From the NCBI RefSeq assembly GCF_030867095.1, contig NC_081827.1:211849310-211913309 (forward strand): a DNA stretch of 64,000 nt, in the 5' to 3' direction. The stretch's first letter is position 1; each line of letters starts with the position of its first letter. A model generated the notes under the pieces. That model was not told where the DNA came from. It saw nothing but the letters and a program-made list of their open reading frames with translations, and did not search any database. The DNA comes from Alligator mississippiensis (Eukaryota; Chordata; Crocodylia; Alligatoridae). A program made the translations under genes and the position numbers. Of the stretch, positions 23,336 to 34,100 are shown piece after piece.

Positions 23336-24059
23336 CTAGCTATGAGCATTAGGCCCTTCCTCCCCTTCACTCCTCCTGCCTACCCTGCTTCCTTCCTGTT
23401 CCTGATGCACCTTGCCACTTTGCTTCCCTGCCAGAGTGCACCCTGCACTACACATTAACCAGTAATTCATTACCAGTATAAATATCATTTAAACATTTAA
23501 CCTTTCACATCCCTAGCTGAAAGCATAAGGTTAAACTAGTGTTCAGAGCATTTAGGAGAGGGGGTACAAGATTATATTAAAGTAGGAGTGCCAGAGGCAC
23601 TGTCATGGAGCACATGGTTAAGACTATGGTGTTGCTTGGTAGAGGGCCCTCAGTTGGAGTTATTCATGGATGGATCTAGGATTTTGAAAACTTGGGGGTG
23701 CGGATGGTATGGCATATCATCACATAACACAACACATGGTTGTCTCTTATTAAAGAACTGGATGTTTTACTAATATGCAAGGGGGCTAGCATATATACTA
23801 TTCAGTTGAAGATCAAAGCAAAACAAGTAACTATTAGAATCTAGTAAATGAGTGCACATTCTATGTAAAATTTGAAAAAACACAACAAACTTGGCAAAAA
23901 ATAGCCCAAAGATATATCATGTCATTAGTCCTGTACTCACCACAGTTAAATGTAGTTTTCTTATTCAGAGTCATAAACCAAAATTAACCTTCTTGAGTGG
24001 CTTGGCAGTGCCTCCAATACTTCACTGCGAGTCATTTCTACACCTAAGTTAATATTGCC

Positions 24060-25330
24060 GCATCTGAGTTAAGGTTTTGAGTTAGAGTTTGGGTGGAGCA
24101 GGAATCAGAGGGCTACCACTGCACCCCACTTGGATCTGCTTCTGGAGCTATGGTTAAGACTCTAACCAGCTAGTATTACCAAGATGGGAGCCAACATTGC
24201 AGCAAGCAGAAGCAGCCTGACTACTTTGAGTTTGGGCTAGAAGTAGGACCTATTTCTAGCACTACTACAAAGCTAGTTTATACCTTCCTCCTTCTCCACA
24301 TCTGTGCCTAGCTTGGGGCCCCAAGCCTTACCTTGGCCCAGGATCCCACGTCAATCCCAAAGTTAAACTGCCAATACTATCAGCCCCAAGTCTAAGCCCT
24401 AGGACAGGACCCCTTGCAAACCCAGTTTGGAGGCTCCTGCCAATCCCACGCCTAAATTTAGCCTGGGATCATCTACCATCTCCTGCTTTCCACAACCTTC
24501 ATCCTACTCCAGTGCTACATATGATCCCAAATCCTATTTTAAAACTGAAGCCACCTACGAGCTTGAACTGTGACTCTGTTGTGGCACTCTAGCTCAGTGC
24601 TACCAACCAGAAACATCCTTCACACTAACTCAGGGCCTAAAACTGTACTAGATCCAAACCTAGAGTTTGTTGGCCACCAAGCAACTTCAGTATTCATTGT
24701 TTGGCACAGCATTGCAATCTCAAACCTATATCTACCCGAGTGATACCATCCATTTTTAATCCTAACCCTAGCACGAACTGACCAATGGACCTCAACCTTC
24801 CCCCTTGCCTACGGTCTGAAAATTATCCCTATTCCAGGCCCCATTAGGGTTTGTAATGGAGCCTCAAGTAAGATTGCCTATTGGCCACAGCTCTTGCTCT
24901 AACCAGAGACAATCAATCAGCTTCCATCTCTGAATTCAGGTGGTGACCACCAAGCAATCCCAAACCTAGCCCTAACCTGAGGCCACATGACTGCCAAAAT
25001 ACATCCCAGGCCTAATCTGAATTCTAGATTGAGGCCACCTACTAGTTTGTCTTTTAATTCTACTTGGCTTCCACATACTGGCCTGAGTGGCCTCACTCTA
25101 ATCCTAGTCAGGGGACTAAGCCCTGTCCCAAATTTTTGCTGACGCCAAGTTCGCTTAGTGGCCGCACAACTCTTAACTCTAACTTGGTCAACTACCAGCT
25201 GAAAAATTAATCCATGGCAGCTACCATCTGCAATTCTCACTCCAGCCAGGGGCTGCCAACCAGCCCTTAATTAACCCTTCCTTGGGGCAGTGAATGCTAA
25301 CTGAAGACAGGGGCCATGAATTTGCCTCAA
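24060..25330. repeat. Degenerate minisatellite-like tract
   Basis: The words CCTAACC, GAGGCCACCTAC, CCAACCAG and TCCCAAACCTA recur at irregular spacing of roughly 50-90 bp across 1.3 kb with no open frame. This looks like an old tandem array in which units have diverged. Unit length is uncertain by eye. Confidence 0.5.
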
Positions 25331-25394
25331 ACTTAACCTAAACCCTTCCAATTTTCAGACAGTACACTATAATGAGGAATAGTAGTGAATTAAG

Positions 25395-25650
25395 TAGTTC
25401 CTGTATTTGGAAAAAGGAGGCAATTACAGGCCAGTTAGCCTGACTTCAGTAGGTCTTAGGATAGATATTGAAGGAACAGTCAAAGGAGATGGAAGTGAAC
25501 AGAAAATTAGACCTAGACAACATGGCATTATCCAAGGAAGAATGTCAGATTAATATTGTGTGTCTACTTGAATGAGGACAGTGCAGTGGATTCGGATTTA
25601 AGCACAGCTTTTGATACCATGCCTCATGGGGAACTTATTGGCCAAACCTG
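25395..25650 (+). mobile_element. Old CR1-like fragment, 5' part
   Basis: TACAGGCCAGTTAGCCTGAC corresponds to the CR1 NYRPVSLTS box, and GCTTTTGATACCATGCCTCA to the F-D-x-x-PH box. It appears to continue beyond 26220 after a younger insertion. Confidence 0.7.
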
Positions 25651-25655
25651 AAAAG

Positions 25656-26147
25656 ATTCATAGATGTTAGGGTTGGAAGGGACCTCAATAGATCATCGAG
25701 TCCGAACCCCTGCATAGGCAGGAAAGAGTGCTGGGTCTAGATGACCCCAGCTAGATGCTTATCTAACCTCCTCTTGAAGACCCCCAGGGTAGGGGAGAGC
25801 ACCACCTCCCTTGGCAGCCCGTTCCAGACCTTGGCCACTCTGACTGTGAAGAAGTTCTTCCTAATGTCCAATCTAAATCTGCTCTCTGCTAGCTTGTGGC
25901 CATTATTTCTTGTAACCCCTGGGGGTGCCTTGGTGAATAAATACTCACCAATTCCCTTCTGTGCCCCCGTGATGAACTTACAGGCAGCCACAAGGTCGCC
26001 TCTCAACCTTCTCTTGCAGAGGCTGAAAAGGTCCAGTTTCTCTAGTCTCTCCTCGTAGGGCTTGGTCTGCAGGCCCTTAACCATAAGAGTGGCCCTACTC
26101 TGGACCCTCTCCAGGTTATCCGCATCCCTCTTGATGGGGACTAACAC
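25656..26147 (-). mobile_element. CR1 3' fragment with 136-aa open C-terminal frame
   Basis: The antisense reads from VPIKRDADNLERVQSRAT through [20 protein letters not shown] to [20 protein letters not shown], then the 3' untranslated tail and ATCTATGAATCTTTT. Divergence from the copies at 12.0 and 48.7 kb shows a different subfamily. It splits an older plus-strand CR1-like element. Confidence 0.92.
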
Positions 26148-26219
26148 TACAACTGTGGATAAGTAATTAGCACAAAGGAAAAATATATTGGGTTATGTAG
26201 AAAGGTAAGTTGTCAAACT

Positions 26220-27085
26220 GAATAGTAATTACCAGTGGACTTTTTCATGGCTCAGTTTGAGGACCTAAACACTTTTATTAGAAGTCTTGGTACTGAAACT
26301 AGACGTATTCTCATGAAACTTATGGATGACATCAAGTTTTACCTAAACAGAATAGAACTAAGGTATTAAAGCTTTATTCTAATATATAACAGTATAAAAT
26401 GCAAATGTGAAATGTAGTTTAGGGATCACTTAACAAGAACATCCAGCTGTAAGATGGTCTTGGGGGAAGGGAAGTTTATAAATTGGAATCAACTGAGAAA
26501 CAGCAAGTCCTGGCTTTATTGGTCAGGCATAGGACAATTATGAGCTGCTAATGTTCTGCAGCTTTAAAAAATGCTACTGAAGTTCTAGAGCATCTTAGGC
26601 AAGACAAAAGAGGGTATTATGAGTCTTTTGGGGATTGGGTGTTTGAAAGAGAAGGGAGCAAAAGAGCTGCCTGGTGTTTTTCCAAGAGGCTTTCCATGGT
26701 TCTCAGCAGAGGGCTAGGGAAGTATAGTAGCAGGTCATAAGAGGGGCAAAAATGTACTAGGCGTAAGGCCCTATTTAGAAATACTAGGGTAACCAGAACT
26801 GTACAATGTCCAAAAAAAATAGAAAAAAGGGAAAAAAAGATGGATGTCAAAGTGAAAGTACAAAAAAGGATACTAAGAGTATTAGAGGAATACAGATACT
26901 ATCTTATGAAACAATTGAAGGAGCTTGGCCTGTTTAATTTAACAAAACAAACATTGAGAGGAGCTATGGTTACTTTTCAGGAATATGTTCAAAAGGTAAA
27001 TGTTGGCATGGGAGAAGACCACAGAACAAATTGCTACAACTTGATTTTGAACAACTTACATGGAAAATTAGAAGATTATTTCAAT
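26220..27085 (+). mobile_element. Old CR1-like fragment, 3' part
   Basis: CTTATGGATGACATCAAG is a relic of the catalytic box. The frame at 26840-27085 reads LKELGLFNLTKQTLRGAMVT, like the CR1/L3 C-terminal domain. A family 2 repeat lies within it at 26630. Confidence 0.65.
26630..26720 (+). repeat. Dispersed repeat family 2, copy B
   Basis: Shares GTGTTTGAAAGAGAAGGGAG and TCTCAGCAGAGGGCTA with copy A in the same orientation, with an internal insertion of about 15 bp. Confidence 0.5.
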
Positions 27086-28129
27086 CAGGAGGCCAGAGGT
27101 TGTTAGCCAGGTTAGTCTGAAGTCAGGTAGAGAGTAGGACAGCTTGGCATCTTAGAAACTAACTAGTTCAGAGGTGCATGAGCTTTCATTGGCAACTGCC
27201 AGCTTTGAAAGGTGCTATGAATAAACTGCTAAAAAAAAATGTGGAATGCCCTTCTGGGATAAGCAGTGGGGGTAAAGAACTGTAACTGGCTTTAGATCAA
27301 GCTCTGTAAGTTATGGAAGGGACAGTATGATAGGATAGCAAGCCCTTGGCTCAAGGATCAGAATGTATGAGTAAGGGCAATCCCCATGTTGGGGTATAGA
27401 GGTTGCTTGTAGTAGCAATCCCATAGTTCAGGATCTGAAAGGGCTAATTTTCCTTGTCATTTGGCTTTCTTCTTCCCTGCCATGAATACTTTATTAGTTT
27501 CTGGTGTTGCTTTGTTTTGTTTCACACTTTTTCCCTTTATCAGAAGCATTTGGATAGCAATCACATTTAAGGTTGAGAAGCTGGTACTTCATAGGTTCCT
27601 TGTTTAAATGGTCTTGCTTTTCCATTCCAGGCCAAACTGGAAGGAACTCTTCCCCCCCACCAGTCAGACTGGGAATGGGGGGTTGCTGTTCTGTTCCTAC
27701 AATCCTCTGAACATATTAATCAGTTAGTTTTCTGCCACTGCAGTGCTAGGGTATGGGCAGCATCTTTGTCCTCCCTGCCACTTTACCTGCAAATATTGCA
27801 GTGCTCATTTTCTGATTGTTGTGCCTTGTAGTTGTAATGTGCAAGGATATGGAGTAAACAGTTTTTAGGCATATTTGGGTAAATGGCTACCTACAAACAT
27901 AGGGGACTGGAGTTACTGGCCAAGGAGGCCACTTGTAGTTCTGTGATCTGAAATGCCTACTTTCCAGTGGCTGGCGTGGGTCGGAACAAAATGTATCTTA
28001 AGAGTGGGCTAGCTTAATGTTATAAGAGATACTAGTGAGAACTGAAAGCTATAGAAGCTTGGCTGCTAATCATTATTTAAGTGTAATTATACTGTAAGAA
28101 ATATATCAGTACTACCAAGGCAATAAACA

Positions 28130-28135
28130 TTTATT
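28130..28135 (-). terminator. Putative ITGA6 polyadenylation signal AATAAA
   Basis: AATAAA on the minus strand about 3.1 kb past the exon B stop. It is assigned by position and consensus only. Confidence 0.5.
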
Positions 28136-31100
28136 TAAAAAATGTTCACACTTGTATACAAATATCCACAGGTAACATCCAATTATGGAATGATTTAGCA
28201 TTTTTAGTTCATATAAAAATGTGTTTACAAGATGGAAGTAAACCAGTGACATGACTTGAGATGTTTTTGACAGCCTTACATTAAACAGTCACAACATTCA
28301 TGTTTGTTTTGCTCTAGTATGAGAATATCACATTCACAACCCTATCCCCTTCATAACTGGAAGGACTAGAAACAGAATCAACTGTTGAGAAACTGACATT
28401 TTTGGATACAAATCCAGTTGCTTAGGTGTATGGCCCAGTCAGCAAAGGAACAGGGATTTAAAAATTGTCACAGCCCTCATTTTAGGGATATGGATTTAAA
28501 AGGTCCCGGTTCCAAAATGTTAACACATGAGTGTTTGCAGGATCAGGGCCACAAAAATATGTCCGTCTTACTTGTATAGCATCCCTCCTCCCAAAAAACT
28601 TAGCCATCCCCAACTGAGATATATGTTTTAAGTAAAGAAGCTGGATTTCCCTGCTGCAATGGAGATGCTACAACGAATGCCATGGGCTGTGCTGCCTTTT
28701 CTTCCCAGCCATGTGGAAGAGCGGCCAAGTCTGCTTCACAGGTCATTCACTCTTTCCTTGCAAACCCCATTAGCAGCTGTGACAGGGTTAAAACTTGAAC
28801 TGTCAAGCTTGCAAGGTGAGAGTGAGTGGTGTTGAAGAACAGACTGTCCCTGGTCCATACAACCTCAATTCAGCTGTTACTTTGGAAGAGTTGTTTTCTT
28901 CACTCTGCCTTCCCAAAACAAGGTGCATATTTTATCTGGGGAAATGTGGTATGCAAGGAAATATGGTAATTTGAAAAAGATTTAAGAGAGGGCTAAAGAG
29001 GAAAGTTGTACATTTAGGACTTCTCAATCTACAAATAAATGCAGTTTCTAAAAATAACACTTCTTACGAGTAAGGGCTATAGAACTGTCTGAAGATATCA
29101 AACACACCACACAACAGTTAGTGATCACATCTAGCTTACAGTCACCCCTATAGCTTACAGTCACCCCTACTCCCTCTCTTAGAGCTAATGGCCTGTTAGG
29201 AGGAGGTACAGCTAGAAGGCTTTGGCCCTGGAAAAAGGTTATTTAACTTTTGCATAGGTCTCATCACTACCCAAAAGGGGGGAAAAAAAAGTCAGCACAC
29301 TGATACCAGTCAGTATTAGTCATAAGGAATAAACAGCTGAGATCTAGATCTTGATTCTTATTTAAATAGTACCAGTATTTTAGAACATAGGTAAAAAACT
29401 CAAAAATCTCTTTAAATAGCTATCGTTTATGTTGTTATAAATCAGGATACTGAACAGAATTATTGTAACAGTATTCTTAAGTCAGTAGTTTCAATGTGGA
29501 TCAGTGCAGATCCACAGCTAAGGAAAGTTAGGAGCTTACTCTCTTTCAAGTGCTATATAGTATTTGCAGTAGTAGACACCTTTCTCCAAATATGCAATCC
29601 TTATAGAGCTGGAAAATTATTTCCAAGAGCACCTGTGACTTTTTGCATTAAGTATAAAAACTGTATAGAAAAAAAACCCATATAAACTTTAGGTATTCTG
29701 AATTATTACACTGATTATTTTACAGGACCATGCTAATTCCTACTGCATAAACAAATATACAAGGAAAAAAGATCCACACAAACTGGTGGAATAAATGTTT
29801 ACATTTAAAAAAAAATGTATCAGTGATTTGAAATTTACACTTAAAGCATTGGCACTTTTACCACTTTTTAAAAGATCCCTAAAAAGCTCCAAGTCTAAAA
29901 AAAAAACCTAGCAATTTGGAGGTTTGATTAAGTAGTCTTTGGCCTATGGGTTAGTCAGATAAAGGGTTTTTAAACAACAATAAATAAAAGAACGACTAAA
30001 ATATATACAAAACACATCTAGTATTCAAGCCTCTTTTTTTTAAAACCTGTATTTAGTAATTTGGTGCAAGCAAGGTTCTTACAACTGGCCACGTGTAGAC
30101 GAAATGAGAGGCATGTGTGCACAACACTTTAAAGCAGGCTAAATGCTTTTGCACTTGTTTAATGGTGTGAGTGTTTGCACCCCTCAGTGGTGTATTGTGC
30201 ATTAATTCCAGCTGCTGTAGGAAATTCGGCAGCGTAATGCTCCTTAAATAACTCAGGGCGCAGGAAACTAAAACTCCTTCAAGGAGTTTTAGTTTGCGGC
30301 CCCTACAGTCACAGAGTGAAGCACTGGGCTCTGTGCAGGTCCACAGCTCTGCAGGAAGCCCTGCAGACAGCCTGGGAAAGCAGGCTCTGCCCAAGAAAAG
30401 TGGCAAGCCTAATCTTTCCCCACTCCCCCTCAGAGCCTGCCTACCTGCCTCAGCTGCATGGGGGCCTGGTGCTTCCCTCTGTGGCTGCAGTGCCCCCCAG
30501 GACTGCCCAAGCCAGGTGCCTGCAGATGGGTGCTGCCCGGAGGGGCGGGGGGCTGCCACAGAGAGAAGCACTAGCCCCTCTCTGCAGCCCAGGGACTGCT
30601 CTGCCCACCGGCAGCTTGCCCTCCCCTCCCCGTAGGAGAGGCAGCAAAGATGTGTACACGATACATGGGCTCAATCATCCCTAAATTGAAGTGGTGTTTT
30701 TTAGAACCCACCGCTTCAATTGAGGTCCCCCGTTTCATCTACACACGCCCCCCCCCCCCCATATTAGAAAAATTATAGCAACATGACATTTGTATGTTCA
30801 ACTTCAGACTACACTTTAGGTTAAGCCCCAATTGCTGTAGCTGCAGACTTCAGATTCTACTTGAAAAAGTGTTTAAAGACCACAGGATATATAACAGGCT
30901 ACACACAATAAGGAGGGGGAAGGAGATGATATTTTGCATCTGATCTTACATTCTTTGCACACTCACTGACTTCAAGTATGCTGAAGTCCGTATTGTACAC
31001 TGATGTGCATACTTCATAGAAGAGTCAGTTCAATATGCTGTTTATAAGTGTGAGTTAGTCATAGAGGCAAATTTTAAATAATGCAGATAAATCAGTTCAA

Positions 31101-34100
31101 GCAGTCTTAAAATTTTAGTTGTGCAAAACAAAATCCTCAGAATAAGTAACAATATCTACAATCAAAAATACAGGTCCATATTGTATGTAGGTCTCGAGCC
31201 ATCAGTATTTCATTAATGAAGATGCTAAAATATATTTAGTGGGAGGAAGTTTTCCCTAAGAGTAACTTTCATTTTCACTCCATTTTGTAATCCATTGTTT
31301 TTTCTCATGATCATCCTTATATTTTCCATCTTTGATCTGACGCTCTTCTTTCCGAATTCTAACAGCATGGTAGCGGGGGACGCTGTCATCGTACCTGGAG
31401 CGTTGGAAGAATCCACACTGGAGAAGAGTGACATAAAGGGACAATATGGGATTCAACTGTAATCAAAGTATCGTAAACAGAGGTCTAACATTGTCCTTTG
31501 AGCTAGGATAAAAGTGGCATCTCTCAAAGGACTGTCAAAGAAAGGAACTGAAAAATAAAATGTTTCCAAGTCAAATGTAAAAAAAATGCAGGGCTCCTAG
31601 GTGGAATGAAGGGGGATGGGTGGGTAGTAGGGGGATATTTCAGGGCCAAAGTTATTAAGACATGGGTCTGTTATTAAATCAACTGAAAATGTTTTTGTCT
31701 CTTGGTGATCAAAATTTTTCCGGATAAAATAGAGCTTTGATGCACCACTTTCCTGTTTGAGCCCAGCTGTCGCAAAGTTTGCACAGCCACTTAGCTCTGC
31801 ACACTGTGATCAGCTCTCTTGAAGTAAATGGTGAGAATGACTTTGAAGACTGTTGTTGGGTGAGTGGATGAAGTGATGGGCAGAATATAAAGGTCTTTTT
31901 CATTGGTTTCTTCAGCAGAACATGTCACTTAACACAAGTTTGTAAGTAATATTACTCTTACATCGTGAAACACCAAAAAACCCTCACCTTTAAGATGGTA
32001 AATAGTAGAGGGAAATGTGATCACTATTCAGATCTAAGACCTCAACTAAACCCACAGAATTTTAGAAAAAAAACATTATCTCCCCTTTACTGCACATCAA
32101 GTTAACAGATCAGACCCCAAAATATCCTCATTTTAGGAAACACAATCCATATACAATTATTCCTTCCAATCTTAAGTAAGAATTACTAAAAGCATAAATC
32201 ATGCAACTGGCATACTTCAAAGGATTACAAAAAATATTAAAATTGTATCCGTTTCCACAGCAATTAAAAGCAGGTATTAGAAAGCACCTTTTTATCATGA
32301 GCAGCATAAATCCTTTAGCATGCAATAGGGGTTAATAAAGCCACTTGTTTTGCCTTCAAACATGAGAAATGTTGACATAACTTTATTTTAAATCTTAAAA
32401 TTCTACACTATGACATCTGTAAGGCTTGAAGATTTAAAATAGTTATGTCCCAATAAAAAGTATTGCCTCATAAAAATATTTTACTATCGAGAATAAGAAT
32501 ATTCTAAAACCCATACGTAAAATATATTTTAAGCAGTTTCTAAGAGCATACATTTCTTCACGTGCACTGAAAAAAGTTAACATTATAAATAGAGTAAGCA
32601 AGCAAATATTGGTATTTTGAGATCCAGTAGTTAATGGAACATATGCAGCAAGCTTCCCACAGTTAGCCACCAAAACCAGAGCATGTCCCACAGCTAAGAA
32701 TTTTTTTTTAAATATTAATCAATTACCAATTACAGAAGTAGATCAATACTATGCATCAGAAGTAAGCCTCTCTTTATCAGATGGCTGAGCATGGATCTCA
32801 GCCTTGTGATATGTGGCATCATAATGATCTTTCTTATTTCTCTTGAAGAAACCACACTACAAAGAAGCAAGGTATTTAGTCAACTTTTTTGGATTGGTGT
32901 AAAAAAGAAAGAGTCAACCTTTTGTACTATTTTATATATAAAAAAAATTAAGACACCTCCCTTTCATTACACCTTTCCATTCCTTTTACATATGCAAAAC
33001 AGCAACTGAGAATGTAACATGGGAGAGTAGAAAGTATTTCAAGATGTCCCAGAATATTTTCTTCTATGAAACACAAAAATTATGACATATTTGTAGGTCA
33101 GAAAGGATTTGCTGAATGCTACAATATCCCGAGATCCAGCAGTGGCTTTTTTTTTTTTTTTTTTTTTTTTTTAATGTTATCTAAAACAAATGCTATTCTC
33201 TAAAACGGGATTTCACAAATATTTGTAATGCACCCTTAAAGCGCATAAATGGGTTGCAGTAGCTCACGTAAAATAATTGAAAATGCTTTACTATTACTCG
33301 AGATTCATCTGCTTTCTTCAAAACTGAGCTGCCCTTCATATACAGCTGAAAATGCTTTTGTCTGCATGACAGAGGCATGCTTAATTCCAATTAGGAGAGA
33401 CGTCTAGGTTTCTCCAGATTTGTTTCAGTCTCATTTCTATGTTTAAAAAAACAAACAAACCACACAACAGTGGACTAATACCGCTTACTCAAATCTCATA
33501 ATTGTCAGTAGCACTTCAAGTAGGTTATTAAACCATAATTCATAAACTTTGTCAATTATTTGTTCTTTTCCTTAGATAACGTACTTGCCGGAAAGAAGAA
33601 AATAGGCAAAATCTGGAGGACAATCTGAAAGGAACTGATAACGAGCAGCCCCCCCGCTTTATGGTCAGCAGAAAGCAGTTGCTGTCTAGAAAAGCTATTT
33701 TCAAGTGAGTATTTTCAGAGGACTGAGGACAACTTCTATATTAGTGTACCATATAGTACTAAGGTCCGAGGTGATATTCCTAATCCAGGAATTTGATTCC
33801 ATAGTAACAACTAACTTGCATCCCACTGCTTCCAGCTAGAGTCAGGAATAAGACTGTTGTTCTTTTGCACTTAAATCTCTGACTGGAATAAATAATGGCA
33901 ACTCTACAGCCAATCACTGGTTTCCTCCCGCAGAAGAACTCTCAGAACTACAGCTGGGATACTCACGGAAGCAGCAAGCAGGTAATTAAAGAAGTGAGGA
34001 TAATTAAACCAAAGGGATATATTTTGATTTTGGGAGCAGAACTTAAATCTAAGATTCTAGAAGGAGAAAATAGGTGTTCAGATAATGCAGTGTTTGTAGC

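Larger units (their letters stand above)
28110..31255 (-). other. ITGA6: ITGA6 3' UTR (probable extent)
   Basis: AT-rich, non-coding sequence runs on from the exon B stop. The first canonical AATAAA I found on the transcribed strand is at 28130-28135, followed by a GT-rich stretch, so polyadenylation near 28110 is plausible. A transposon copy lies inside it (30088-30748). Alternative earlier ends cannot be excluded. Confidence 0.5.
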
